A DNA stretch of 64,000 bases from the NCBI RefSeq assembly GCF_009807095.1, contig NZ_WUCC01000012.1, forward strand, positions 36,493-100,492. Reading direction: 5' to 3'. The position numbers were made by a program, and so were the translations under genes. How positions within the stretch are numbered: the first letter of the stretch is position 1; every line of letters begins with the position of its first letter. Shown piece after piece: positions 36,302 to 44,505 of this stretch. A model generated the notes under the pieces. That model was not told the DNA's origin and did not search any database. It saw only the letters and a program-made list of their open reading frames with translations. The DNA is from Rathayibacter sp. VKM Ac-2754. GTDB taxonomy: Bacteria > Actinomycetota > Actinomycetes > Actinomycetales > Microbacteriaceae.

Positions 36302-36805
36302 ATGTCCGCTCGCCGCCTCCGCACCCCGCTCGTCGCCCTGTCAGCCGTGCTCCTGCTCTCCGGATGCTCGGCCGCCGTCGCCCTCGAACCCGCTGCGGAC
36401 GCCACGAACCCCGGCTGCGCCGAGGTCTCGGTGCGCCTGCCCGACGTGGTCGCCGAGCAGCCCGAGCGCGAGACGAACGCGCAGGGGACGGCCGCCTGGG
36501 GAACACCCGCCGCGGTCATCCTGCACTGCGGTGTCGAGCCGCCCGGGCCGACCACCGACCTCTGCGTCTCGGTCAGCGGCGTCGACTGGATCATCGACGA
36601 GACCCAGGCCGACGAGGACATCTACACGCTGACCACCTACGGTCGCGACCCGGCCGTCGAGATCACCGTCGATCAGAGCCGCGCCTCCGGGACCTCGGCC
36701 GTCGTCGACCTGGCGAACGCCGTCTCGTACATCCCCCAGGACCGCGAGTGCACGGACGTCTCCGACACGAACACGCTCGACCCGACGGGCACCCCCACCG
36801 GCTGA
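36302..36805 (+). CDS. DUF3515-family lipoprotein
   Basis: 167-residue predicted lipoprotein. A basic N-terminus and a hydrophobic stretch end in lipobox LLSGC (cysteine near residue 22). The mature part has paired cysteines (NPGCAEV, ILHCGVE, DLCVSV, DRECTD) that could form disulfides outside the cell, and a WGTPAAVILHCG block typical of DUF3515. The family is actinobacterial and often near thiL, ddl or rsmD, but has no known function. The start is set by the -10 box eight bases upstream and the signal peptide. Confidence 0.85.
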   Translation: MSARRLRTPLVALSAVLLLSGCSAAVALEPAADATNPGCAEVSVRLPDVVAEQPERETNAQGTAAWGTPAAVILHCGVEPPGPTTDLCVSVSGVDWIIDETQADEDIYTLTTYGRDPAVEITVDQSRASGTSAVVDLANAVSYIPQDRECTDVSDTNTLDPTGTPTG

Positions 36806-36862
36806 CGCCACCTCGATGAGTGGTCTCCTGAGGGCGGTGATCTCCCGCTCGAGCCCCCACTC

Positions 36863-36987
36863 GCTGATCGAGTAGCCCGCGACGCGGGCGTATCGAGATC
36901 CACGTCCGTCAGAAGACCGGGTCGACGGCCCGATCTGCTGGTGCTGGCGGGTCTCGATACGCCGCCTGCGGCGGCTGCTCGACCAGC
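36863..36987. repeat. Compound palindromic repeat, copy C
   Basis: Inverted repeat of about 125 bp in the same orientation as copies A and B. Inner hairpins are GCCCGC/GCGGGC (left) and GCCGCC/GGCGGC (right). The right arm has CTGCTCGACC instead of CTACTCGACC. Confidence 0.85.
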
Positions 36988-37039
36988 ATGCTTGCGGGGA
37001 CCCCTTGGCTTCCGCTGCGTGCGGCCCCCTCCCCCCCTC
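36988..37039. repeat. Linker repeat between palindromes C and D
   Basis: About 52 bases beginning ATGCTTGCGGGGACCCCTT and ending in CCCCCTCG. It resembles the two linker copies between D and E. Confidence 0.6.
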
Positions 37040-37165
37040 GCTGATCGAGTAGCCCGCGGAGCGGGCGTATCGAGATCCACCAGCGTCAGAAGGCGAGGCT
37101 TGCAGTCCCGTTCCGCTGACGCCGGCGGGTCTCGATACGCCGCCTGCGGCGGCTACTCGACCAGC
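37040..37165. repeat. Compound palindromic repeat, copy D
   Basis: About 126 bp. The left arm is nearly identical to copy A (GCCCGCGGAGCGGGC); the right hairpin is GCCGCCTGCGGCGGC. The central loop differs from other copies. Confidence 0.85.
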
Positions 37166-37266
37166 GAGCTTGCGGGGATCTCTTTCCACCTGCTGCGAGT
37201 GACCCCCTCCTCGCGCAACGAGCTTGCGGAAGGTCCTCCCGATCCGCTGCGGGTGAGCCCCTCTTC
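37166..37266. repeat. Two tandem linker repeats between palindromes D and E
   Basis: Two related units of about 50 bases, each starting GAGCTTGCGG (near 37166 and 37221) and each containing CTGCG followed by GTGA and a run of C residues. Both match the linker after copy C. Confidence 0.6.
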
Positions 37267-37391
37267 GCTGATCGAGCAGCCCGCGCAGCGGGCGTATCGA
37301 GATCCACCAGCGTCAGAAGACAGGATGGAAGTCCCGACCTGCTGACGCCGGCGGGTCTCGATGCGCCGCCTTCAGCGGCTACTCGACCAGC
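37267..37391. repeat. Compound palindromic repeat, copy E
   Basis: About 125 bp in the same orientation. The left hairpin is GCCCGCGCAGCGGGC; the right is GCCGCCTTCAGCGGC, the most diverged. One side reads CGAGCAGCC where other copies have CGAGTAGCC. Confidence 0.85.
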
Positions 37392-37448
37392 AGGGGGGGG
37401 TGGCGGCCGGCGCCGACTCATCCCTCAGCACAGAGTCGCACCGCGTCC

Positions 37449-37811
37449 TCAGGCGCCGAGCGCGCCGCTCACCACGCGCAGCGCCTGGTCGGCGGGTGCG
37501 CCCAGCGCTCGCGCCCGCTCGGCGTACGCCGCGGCGGCGAGCTGGAGCTCGCGCTCCACGCCCTCGATGCCGCCCGCGACCATCGTTCCCGAGCGCCCGC
37601 GGGTCTCGACCACTCCGGCCGACTCGAGCTCCTTGTACGCCCGCGCGACGGTTCCCGGCGCCACGCCGAGCTGCTCGGCCAGTGCGCGCACCGGCGGCAG
37701 GCGCGCCCCGAGCGGCAGCTCTCCCGCCGCCACCTGCGCCGCGATCCGCTCGCGGATCTGCTCGAACGGCGCGGCGGCCGCCTCCGGATCGATCCGCAGG
37801 TCGAGTGTCAC
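37449..37811 (-). CDS. GntR-family (YtrA subfamily) transcriptional regulator
   Basis: 120-residue short GntR protein. It has the winged helix-turn-helix only: PFEQIRERIAAQVAAGELP, LPPVRALAEQLGVAPGTVARAYKELESAGVVETRGRSGT in pieces, then a short helical C-terminal tail typical of the YtrA type. Such regulators usually control membrane or envelope transport genes. The GTG start overlaps the ddl stop as GTGA, so it is expressed with ddl. Its target is unknown. Confidence 0.88.
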   Translation of the reverse strand: MTLDLRIDPEAAAAPFEQIRERIAAQVAAGELPLGARLPPVRALAEQLGVAPGTVARAYKELESAGVVETRGRSGTMVAGGIEGVERELQLAAAAYAERARALGAPADQALRVVSGALGA

Positions 37812-38911
37812 CGGGCGGCGACCGGGAGCCGCTCGAGCGCGAGGTCGATCAGCTCGCCGATCAGATCCGGGTAGGCGACCCCGCTCGCCCCCCACATCCG
37901 CGGGAACATCGAGATCGGCGTGAAGCCGGGCATGGTGTTGATCTCGTTGACGACGAAGCCCTCTGCGGTGAGGAAGAAGTCGACGCGGGCGAGCCCCGCG
38001 GCTCCGATCGACTCGAACGCCCGCACGGCGAGCGCGCTCATCTCGGCCAGCTCGTCCGCGCTCAGGTCGGCCGGGCAGATCAGGTCGATGCCCGCCGCCC
38101 CGAGGTACTTGGCCTCGAAGTCGTAGAAGCCGCCGCCCGAGACGACGACCTCGCCCGCCACCGAGGTGCGCGCGGCGGCGCCACCGAAAGCGCCGAGCAC
38201 ACCGATCTCGATCTCGCGGCCGGACATCCCCGACTCGATCAGCACGCGCGAGTCGTGCGCGAACGCCTCGTCGAGGGCGGCATCGAGCTGCGAGCGCTCG
38301 TCGACGCGGCTGACGCCGACGCTCGATCCGGCCCGCGCGGGCTTCACGAACACGGGCAGCCCGAGGTCGTCGAGCGCGGCGACGGCGTCGCCCGGGTCGG
38401 CCCGCCACTCCGCCTCGGTCACGGTGTACCAGGGAGCCACGGCGATGCCCGCCGCCCGCAGGACCGTCTTGGTGAAGTGCTTGTCCATCCCGAGAGCCGA
38501 GGCGAGCACGCCCGACCCGACGTACGGCAGGCCTATCAGCTCGAGGAGGCCCTGGATCGTGCCGTCCTCGCCCCACGGCCCGTGCAGGATCGGGAACACG
38601 ACGTCGACGTCGCCCAGCGAGCGCGCTGCTCCGCCGTCGGAGACGCTCAGCTCGCGCGACAGAGCCGACTCGGGCCAGCGCACCCGGCTGCCGTTGTCGA
38701 CGACCTCGGGCAGAGCTGCCGCGTCGAGCGCGAACTTCTCGGGCCGGTCCTCCTCGAGCACGAACGCACCGTCCCGGGTGATCCCGACGGGGATCACCTC
38801 GAAGCGGTCACGATCGATCGCCCGCAGCACTCCGGCCGCCGTGGCGCAGCTGATCGAGTGCTCGCTGGAGCGCCCCCCGAACAGAACGGCCACGCGGAGC
38901 TTGCTGGTCAT
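37808..38911 (-). CDS. ddl: D-alanine--D-alanine ligase
   Basis: 367-residue ATP-grasp ligase that makes the D-Ala-D-Ala dipeptide for peptidoglycan. The N-terminal LFGGRSSEHSISCATAAGV, the PILHGPWGEDGTIQG block, the ATP-grasp FVKPARAGSSVGVSRV and the metal site NEINTMPGFTPISMFP are all present. The ATG at 38911 is chosen for its AGAGGA ribosome-binding site; a GTG 15 bases upstream is possible. The gene overlaps the 3' end of gpsA by 104 bases and is coupled to the GntR gene downstream. Confidence 0.96.
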   Translation of the reverse strand: MTSKLRVAVLFGGRSSEHSISCATAAGVLRAIDRDRFEVIPVGITRDGAFVLEEDRPEKFALDAAALPEVVDNGSRVRWPESALSRELSVSDGGAARSLGDVDVVFPILHGPWGEDGTIQGLLELIGLPYVGSGVLASALGMDKHFTKTVLRAAGIAVAPWYTVTEAEWRADPGDAVAALDDLGLPVFVKPARAGSSVGVSRVDERSQLDAALDEAFAHDSRVLIESGMSGREIEIGVLGAFGGAAARTSVAGEVVVSGGGFYDFEAKYLGAAGIDLICPADLSADELAEMSALAVRAFESIGAAGLARVDFFLTAEGFVVNEINTMPGFTPISMFPRMWGASGVAYPDLIGELIDLALERLPVAAR

Positions 38912-39962
38912 CGAGGTTCCTCTCACCCTGGGGCTCGTCCGAATCCGTGGTCAGGTGCGGCGCGATGTCCTTCGGATCGAGCGTACCGGCGAGCACCTGC
39001 GCCACCTGCTCGACGATGGGCATGTCGACACCCCTGGCGCGGGCGAGCTCGAGCACCGGCGCGACCGAGGCGAGGCCCTCCGCCGTCTGCTGCATCGACT
39101 TCACGACGTCGGTGAAGCTGTAGCCCTGGCCGAGCAGGCGGCCCGCCGTGTTGTTGCGCGAGAGCGACGAGCTCGAGGTCGCGATCAGGTCGCCGAGACC
39201 GGCGAGCCCCGACATCGTCTCGGCCTTCGCTCCGTAGGCGACCGCGAAGTCGGTCATCTCGGCGAGGCCGCGCGTCATGATCGACGCCTTGGTGTTCTCG
39301 CCGTAGCCGACTCCGTCGACGATGCCGATGGCGACCGCGATCAGGTTCTTCAGCACACCGCCGAACTCGGTGCCGATGACGTCGGTGTTGACGAACGAGC
39401 GGAAGTAGCGGTTGGTCGCCGCGAGCGCGACCTCCTGGGCGGTGACGAGACTCTCGGAGGCGATGACCGCGGCGGTCGGCTGCTCCTTCGCGATCTCGAG
39501 CGCGAGGTTCGGTCCGGAGGCGACGGCGATGCGGTCGGTCGAGATCGGCAGCATCTGCGCGATCACCTCGCTCATCCGCTGGCCGGTGCCCTTCTCGACG
39601 CCCTTCATCAGGCTCACCAGCACGGTGCGCTCGGTGAGGAACGGCGTGATCGCCTCGAGGTTGCTCCGGAGCGACTGCGACGGGATCGACAGGTACACGT
39701 GGTCGGCGCCCTCGAGCGCCTCCTCGATGCGGGGCGTGGCGCGGATGTTGCGCGGCAGGTTGATGCCGGGGAGGTAGTCGCTGTTGCGCTTCGCCTCCGT
39801 GATCTCGCGGGCGAGCTCGGCCCGCCGCGCCCACATCACCACGTCGGACCCGCCGTCGGCCAGGATCTTGGCGAACGTCGTGCCCCAGCTGCCGGCACCG
39901 AGCACCGCCACGCGCCGCGGGACGGGGATCGGCGGCTTCTGGCTCCTACTGCTCGGACTCAA
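38808..39962 (-). CDS. gpsA: NAD(P)H-dependent glycerol-3-phosphate dehydrogenase with C-terminal extension
   Basis: 384-residue GpsA that reduces dihydroxyacetone phosphate to sn-glycerol-3-phosphate for phospholipids. The Rossmann motif is VAVLGAGSWGTTFAKIL; the catalytic region has SLMKGVEKGTG, the Lys of GTEFGGVLKNLIAVAIG, and a late SGLAGLGDLIATSSS. The core ends near residue 340; about 40 further residues run 104 bases into ddl in another frame. The start is TTG 39962, overlapping plsC by 17 bases, since no ATG or GTG fits upstream of the Rossmann strand. Confidence 0.93.
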   Translation of the reverse strand: MSPSSRSQKPPIPVPRRVAVLGAGSWGTTFAKILADGGSDVVMWARRAELAREITEAKRNSDYLPGINLPRNIRATPRIEEALEGADHVYLSIPSQSLRSNLEAITPFLTERTVLVSLMKGVEKGTGQRMSEVIAQMLPISTDRIAVASGPNLALEIAKEQPTAAVIASESLVTAQEVALAATNRYFRSFVNTDVIGTEFGGVLKNLIAVAIGIVDGVGYGENTKASIMTRGLAEMTDFAVAYGAKAETMSGLAGLGDLIATSSSSLSRNNTAGRLLGQGYSFTDVVKSMQQTAEGLASVAPVLELARARGVDMPIVEQVAQVLAGTLDPKDIAPHLTTDSDEPQGERNLDDQQAPRGRSVRGALQRALDQLRHGGRSAAGDRS

Positions 39963-40689
39963 AGCGTCCCGTCCCCTTCTGGTTGTGCTCGGCCGGATTC
40001 CAGCGCTTCTCGGGCGCCTTCTCCCCGCGGAGCTCCTCGAGCAGCGCCGTGATGGCGGCCATCACGACGGCCGACGCCTCGTTGAGGGTCGCGGAGTCGA
40101 GGCTGCGCCCGCGGAACGCGGACAGGTCGACGGGATCGCCGATCAGGACGTCGACCCGCTTGCGGCGGAACAGCGTGACCTTCTTCGAGTAGCGCCCCAT
40201 CAGCTGCTGGGTGCCCCAGTGCGCCATCGGGATGACCGGCAGTCCGTACTGCAGCGCCATCCGCACCGCGCCGGTCTTGCCGCGCATCGGCCAGAGCTCG
40301 GGGTCGCGCGTCAGCGTGCCCTCGGGGTAGATCAGCACCGATCCGCCGCGGTCGACCAGGTCCTTCGCCGCCTGGAGAGGCTGGCTCCCTCGCACCGAGC
40401 CGGCGCGCTCGACCGGGATCTGCCCGGAGGCGCGCAGGACCGTCCCGACGACGGGGACCTTGAAGAGCGACGCCTTGGCGAGGAACCGCGGTGCGCGCCC
40501 CGCCCGCCACAGCGTCCAGCCCGTGATGAACGGGTCGATCTCGCTGTAGTGGTTCGGCGCGAACACGAACGCGCCGGTCGGCGGGATCTTCTCGATGTCG
40601 CGGACCCGGAGGTCGACGGAGGCGGTCAGCGTCGGGATCACCGCCGCCGCGAGGAACCAGAAGACGGAGGGACGACTGCGTTCAGACAC
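39946..40689 (-). CDS. plsC: 1-acylglycerol-3-phosphate O-acyltransferase (PlsC family)
   Basis: 247-residue membrane-associated acyltransferase for phosphatidic acid synthesis. The HX4D catalytic motif is NHYSEID in APNHYSEIDPF; motif III is LIYPEGTLTRD; motif IV GLPVIPMAHWGTQQL follows. It has a hydrophobic N-terminal segment (FWFLAAAVIPTL). The next gene is gpsA, which makes the glycerol-3-phosphate backbone, so the pair links to phospholipid synthesis. The GTG start has GAGGAT at leaderless distance. Confidence 0.93.
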   Translation of the reverse strand: MSERSRPSVFWFLAAAVIPTLTASVDLRVRDIEKIPPTGAFVFAPNHYSEIDPFITGWTLWRAGRAPRFLAKASLFKVPVVGTVLRASGQIPVERAGSVRGSQPLQAAKDLVDRGGSVLIYPEGTLTRDPELWPMRGKTGAVRMALQYGLPVIPMAHWGTQQLMGRYSKKVTLFRRKRVDVLIGDPVDLSAFRGRSLDSATLNEASAVVMAAITALLEELRGEKAPEKRWNPAEHNQKGTGRFESEQ

Positions 40690-40778
40690 CCGCCCATCCT
40701 CGCATCCCCCGGGGAGCAGCCCCTCCTGCCCGCGCCCGCGCGACGGAAGCCCGGGCCGCGAGCCGCCCGCGAACGACG

Positions 40779-40836
40779 GAACCCCGGGCCGTCGAGAGCG
40801 CCTGCAGAAGCAGGCGGCCTCGACGACCCGGGGTTC
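40779..40836. terminator. Long hairpin downstream of murA
   Basis: GAACCCCGGGCCGTCGAG (40779-40796) pairs with 40819-40836 with one mismatch, and the loop forms a second hairpin (GCCTGC/GCAGGC). It lies 18 bases past the murA stop. The left arm is 17/18 identical to a terminator at 51267-51284. Confidence 0.7.
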
Positions 40837-40853
40837 TCCGGGTGGTCGGGCGA

Positions 40854-42245
40854 CTACGCGTCGAGCGAGAAGTCGGCGCCGAGCAGCTCGAGCTTGGTGA
40901 GGAAGTTCTCGTAGCCGCGGCTGATGATGCCGACGTTCGAGACCGAGGAGGTGCCCTCGGCCGAGAGCGCCGCGATCAGGTGGGAGAAGCCTCCGCGCAG
41001 ATCCGGCACGACGATGTCGGCGCCGTGCAGCTTCGACGGCCCCGAGATGACGGCGGAGTGCATGAAGTTGCGCTGACCGAAGCGGCAGGCCTGGCCGCCG
41101 AGGCACTCGCGGTGGATCTGGATGGTCGCGCCCATCTCGACGAGGGCGTCGACGAAGCCGAAGCGCTGCTCGTAGACCGTCTCGTGCACGATCGAGACGC
41201 CCTTGGCCTTGGTCAGCGCCACGACGAGCGGCTGCTGCCAGTCGGTCATGAAGCCGGGGTGCACGTCGGTCTCGATGATGACCGGCTTCAGCTCGCCACC
41301 GGGGTGGTAGAAGCGGATGCCGTCCTCGGCGATCTCGAACGCGCCGCCGACCTTGCGGAAGACGTTGAGGAACGTGGTCATCTCCTGCTGGCGGGCGCCG
41401 CCGACGAAGATGTCGCCGTCGGTCGCGAGCGCCGCGGCGGCCCAGGAGGCGGCCTCGTTGCGGTCGAAGAGCGCGCGGTGGGTGTAGCCCGAGAGGCGCT
41501 CGACGCCCTCGATGCGGATCACGCGGTCGGTGTCGACCGAGATGATGGCGCCCATCTTCTGCAGGATGTTGATGAGGTCCATGATCTCGGGCTCGATCGC
41601 CGCACCCGAGAGCTCGGTGATGCCGGAGGCGCGGACCGCGGTGAGCAGGACCTGCTCGGTCGCTCCGACGCTCGGGTAGGGCAGCGACACCTTGGCGCCG
41701 TGCAGGCCCTCGGGCGCCGACATCCGGATGCCGGACGGCAGCTTCTCGACGATGGCGCCGAAGTTCCGCAGCACCTCGAGGTGGTAGTCGATCGGGCGGT
41801 CGCCGATGCGGCAGCCGCCGAGGTCGGGGATGAACGCCTCGCCCAGGCGGTGCAGCAGCGGCCCGCAGAACAGGATCGGGATGCGGCTCGAGCCCGCGTG
41901 GGCATCGATGTCGGCCATGTGCGCCGACTCGACGTTCGAGGGGTCGAGGATCAGCTCGCCGACCTCGGGGCCCTGCTTGACCTTGACGCCGTGGACCTCG
42001 AGCAGGCCCTTCACGACGCGGACGTCGCTGATGTCGGGCACGTCGCGCAGGGTCGAGGCGGTCTCGCCGAGGAGGGCGGCGACCATGGCCTTGGTGACCA
42101 GGTTCTTCGCCCCCTTGAGCTCGATGCGCCCCTTCAGCGGTCGCCCGCCGTGGATCGTGATCCGCTCCGTCGTCATCCCCACTCGCGCCCCCGAGGCCTT
42201 GGCATCCTGGAGCGCCGTCTTGGCGTCCTGAAGAAGTGTGTTCAC
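40854..42245 (-). CDS. murA: UDP-N-acetylglucosamine 1-carboxyvinyltransferase family protein
   Basis: 463-residue EPT/RTPC-like enzyme. MurA adds enolpyruvate from PEP to UDP-GlcNAc, the first committed peptidoglycan step. The reactive-loop cysteine is Cys145 in DLGGCRIGDRPIDYHLEVL (E. coli Cys115). GAKNLVTKAMVAALL near the N-terminus is the substrate-binding block. The N-terminal 23 residues are an extension; MTTERITIHGG at 42176 is a plausible alternative start. It follows leuD by one base, so leuC-leuD-murA form one operon, an unusual metabolic pairing but one I recall from related genera. Confidence 0.93.
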   Translation of the reverse strand: MNTLLQDAKTALQDAKASGARVGMTTERITIHGGRPLKGRIELKGAKNLVTKAMVAALLGETASTLRDVPDISDVRVVKGLLEVHGVKVKQGPEVGELILDPSNVESAHMADIDAHAGSSRIPILFCGPLLHRLGEAFIPDLGGCRIGDRPIDYHLEVLRNFGAIVEKLPSGIRMSAPEGLHGAKVSLPYPSVGATEQVLLTAVRASGITELSGAAIEPEIMDLINILQKMGAIISVDTDRVIRIEGVERLSGYTHRALFDRNEAASWAAAALATDGDIFVGGARQQEMTTFLNVFRKVGGAFEIAEDGIRFYHPGGELKPVIIETDVHPGFMTDWQQPLVVALTKAKGVSIVHETVYEQRFGFVDALVEMGATIQIHRECLGGQACRFGQRNFMHSAVISGPSKLHGADIVVPDLRGGFSHLIAALSAEGTSSVSNVGIISRGYENFLTKLELLGADFSLDA

Positions 42246-42246
42246 G

Positions 42247-42843
42247 CTATTTCACCGGCAATGTCTTGGGCCGCCAGCTCTCGCGACGGGTCTCGAATTC
42301 GGAAATGAGCGCTTCGTCGCGCAGGGTCAGTCCGATGTCGTCCAGCCCCTCGATCAGGCGCCATCGAGTGTAGTCGTCGATCTCGAAGGGGAAGGAGTCG
42401 CCACCGGCGGTGACCGTACGGGCAACCAGGTCCACGGTCAGTTCTATTCCCGGCTGCTCGTCGATGGCGGCCCAGATGCGCTCGATGTCGTCCTCGGCGA
42501 GGGCGGCGGCCAGCAGACCCTGCTTGCCGGAGTTGCCCCGGAAGATGTCGCCGAAGCGCGAGGAGAGCACGACCCGGAAGCCGAAGTCGCGCAGCGCCCA
42601 CACCGCGTGCTCGCGGCTGGAGCCGGTGCCGAAGTCGGGCCCGGCGACCAGGATCTGCGCGCCGAGGAACGGCCCCTGGTTGAGGACGAAGTCCTCCTCC
42701 TGGCGCCAGCCGTGGAAGAGCGCGTCCTCGAAACCGGTCTTGGTGACCCGCTTGAGGAACACGGCGGGGATGATCTGGTCGGTGTCGACGTTGCTGCGCT
42801 TCAGCGGCGCGGCGACGCCGGTGACGGTCTCGAACTTCTGCAT
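42247..42843 (-). CDS. leuD: 3-isopropylmalate dehydratase small subunit
   Basis: 198-residue small subunit of isopropylmalate isomerase (leucine synthesis). It has the swivel-domain signature [16 protein letters not shown], then [17 protein letters not shown], and the [11 protein letters not shown] region. It combines with LeuC, which lies two bases upstream in the same operon. The ATG start gives the normal length. Confidence 0.97.
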   Translation of the reverse strand: MQKFETVTGVAAPLKRSNVDTDQIIPAVFLKRVTKTGFEDALFHGWRQEEDFVLNQGPFLGAQILVAGPDFGTGSSREHAVWALRDFGFRVVLSSRFGDIFRGNSGKQGLLAAALAEDDIERIWAAIDEQPGIELTVDLVARTVTAGGDSFPFEIDDYTRWRLIEGLDDIGLTLRDEALISEFETRRESWRPKTLPVK

Positions 42844-42845
42844 GA

Positions 42846-44324
42846 TCAGGCCTCCACCAGTTCGCGAGCGGGCTCCAGATCGGACGGGCTGGAGAGGGTG
42901 CCGCGCACGGCCGTCGCGGCGGCGACCAGCGGCGAGACCAGGTGCGTGCGTCCGCCCTTGCCCTGCCGGCCCTCGAAGTTGCGGTTCGAGGTCGAGGCGC
43001 AGCGCTCGCCGGGAGCGAGCTGGTCGGGGTTCATCCCGAGGCACATCGAGCAGCCGGCGAAGCGCCACTCGGCACCGAAGTCGGTGAAGACCTTGTCGAG
43101 GCCCTCGGCCTCGGCCTCGATCCGCACGCGGGCGGAGCCGGGGACGACCATCACGCGGACCCCGGGCGCCTTCGTCCGACCCGCGATCACGGACGCGAAG
43201 GCGCGCAGGTCCTCGATGCGCGAGTTGGTGCAGGAGCCCATGAAGACGGCGTCGACGGGGATCTCCTTCATCGGGGTCCCGGCCTCGAGATCCATGTACT
43301 CGAGGGCGCGTCGGGCGTTCGAGCGCTCGTTCGGGTCGTCGATCGACTCGGGATCGGGCACGGCCTGCGACAGCGAGACGCCCTGCCCGGGGTTGGTGCC
43401 CCAGGTGACGAAAGGCTCGAGCGTGTCGGCGTCGAGGACCACCTCGGCGTCGAACCTCGCGCCCTCGTCGGTGGGCAGCGTGCGCCAGTACTCGACGGCG
43501 TCGTCCCAGGCCTGGCCCTCGGGAGCGTGCGGCCGCCCCTTCAGGTAGGCGAAGGTGGTCTCGTCGGGGGCGACCATTCCCGCGCGCGCGCCGGCCTCGA
43601 TCGACATGTTGCAGATCGTCATGCGGCCCTCCATCGAGAGCGCGCGGATCGCGGAGCCGCGGTACTCGAGGACGTAGCCCTGACCGCCTCCGGTGCCGAT
43701 CTTCGCGATGACGGCGAGGATGATGTCCTTGGCCGTCACTCCGTCGCGGAGGGTGCCGTCGACCGTGATCGCCATGGTCTTGAACGGCTTCAGCGGCAGC
43801 GTCTGGGTCGCCATCACGTGCTCGACCTCGCTGGTGCCGATACCGATGGCCATCGCTCCGAACGCGCCGTGCGTCGAGGTGTGCGAGTCGCCGCAGACGA
43901 CCGTGATGCCCGGCATCGTCAGGCCGAGCTGGGGCCCGACGACGTGGACGATGCCCTGCTCGACGTCGCCCAGCGAGTGCAGGCGCACGCCGAACTCGGC
44001 GCAGTTGCGACGCAGCGTCTCGATCTGGGTGCGGCTCGTCAGATCGGCGATCGGCCGGTCGATGCCCACGGTCGGGGTGTTGTGGTCCTCCGTCGCGATC
44101 GTCAGATCGGGCCGGCGGACGGGGCGGCCGGCGAGGCGCAGGCCGTCGAAGGCCTGCGGGCTGGTCACCTCGTGCACGAGGTGCAGGTCGATGTAGATCA
44201 GGTCGGGCGTGCCGTCCTGGCCCTTCGAGACGAGATGGTCGTCCCAGACCTTCTCGGCGAGGGTCAGGGGGCGGGCGATCCCGGCGTCGTGGTTCGCGGC
44301 GCCGTCGGTAGCACTGTCGTTCAT
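42846..44324 (-). CDS. leuC: 3-isopropylmalate dehydratase large subunit
   Basis: 492-residue aconitase-family subunit that, with LeuD, converts 2-isopropylmalate to 3-isopropylmalate with a [4Fe-4S] cluster. Cluster cysteines are in [11 protein letters not shown] and [28 protein letters not shown] is the family signature. An 18-residue low-complexity N-terminus precedes the [11 protein letters not shown] start of the core. The gene is preceded by a candidate leucine-rich leader peptide and hairpin (44373-44442), so it is probably controlled by leucine supply. Confidence 0.97.
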   Translation of the reverse strand: MNDSATDGAANHDAGIARPLTLAEKVWDDHLVSKGQDGTPDLIYIDLHLVHEVTSPQAFDGLRLAGRPVRRPDLTIATEDHNTPTVGIDRPIADLTSRTQIETLRRNCAEFGVRLHSLGDVEQGIVHVVGPQLGLTMPGITVVCGDSHTSTHGAFGAMAIGIGTSEVEHVMATQTLPLKPFKTMAITVDGTLRDGVTAKDIILAVIAKIGTGGGQGYVLEYRGSAIRALSMEGRMTICNMSIEAGARAGMVAPDETTFAYLKGRPHAPEGQAWDDAVEYWRTLPTDEGARFDAEVVLDADTLEPFVTWGTNPGQGVSLSQAVPDPESIDDPNERSNARRALEYMDLEAGTPMKEIPVDAVFMGSCTNSRIEDLRAFASVIAGRTKAPGVRVMVVPGSARVRIEAEAEGLDKVFTDFGAEWRFAGCSMCLGMNPDQLAPGERCASTSNRNFEGRQGKGGRTHLVSPLVAAATAVRGTLSSPSDLEPARELVEA

Positions 44325-44372
44325 GTCGGTGGTTTCTCTTCCTCGGGAAGGATGGTCAGCCCACGAGAGACA

Positions 44373-44413
44373 CCGCGACGAGAGAGGCCTGTCAGATCGA
44401 GGTCTCGTCGCGG
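44373..44413 (-). promoter_or_regulatory. Candidate attenuator hairpin between leader peptide and leuC
   Basis: A perfect 11-bp inverted repeat (44403-44413 and 44373-44383 on the minus strand) spans a 19-base loop. Its 5' arm lies in the leader codons right after the leucine run, so a ribosome stalled there would mask it. Whether it acts on transcription or translation of leuC is not known. Confidence 0.5.
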
Positions 44414-44442
44414 CGGAGAAGGAGGAGCCGGCCGAACAGCAT
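44392..44442 (-). CDS. leuL: Leucine operon leader peptide
   Basis: A 16-residue open frame, [16 protein letters not shown], lies 67 bases upstream of leuC on the same strand. It contains five leucines, four in a row (CUC CUC CUU CUC), as expected for a ribosome-mediated attenuator sensing leucyl-tRNA. A TATCCT -10 box ends six bases before its ATG, so it would be translated from the very 5' end of the mRNA. It is not detectable by length-based gene callers. The role is inferred from composition and position. Confidence 0.7.
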   Translation of the reverse strand: MLFGRLLLLRRDETSI

Positions 44443-44448
44443 TCACCG

Positions 44449-44454
44449 AGGATA
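44449..44454 (-). promoter_or_regulatory. -10 box of the leuL-leuC-leuD transcript
   Basis: Minus-strand TATCCT six bases before the leader peptide ATG. It gives a leaderless leader peptide and would place the leuC start about 120 bases into the mRNA. Confidence 0.5.
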
Positions 44455-44505
44455 GCACCGCGGACGGGCGGGGCCGGGGACTCCCGGCGCCTGTCGCGAC
44501 CGGCC

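Larger units (their letters stand above)
36806..37448. other. Gene-free intergenic array of palindromic repeats C, D and E
   Basis: No gene is supported in these 643 bases between two convergent genes. Almost all of it is made of three compound palindromes and related linkers; 36806-36862 and 37392-37448 are unassigned. Confidence 0.7.

Noticed and set aside
36863..37391. Short frames beginning MDLDTPA in the palindromic array as small proteins
   Set aside because: The same peptide arises from each repeat copy by translation of the palindrome, and no ribosome-binding site or conservation supports it.
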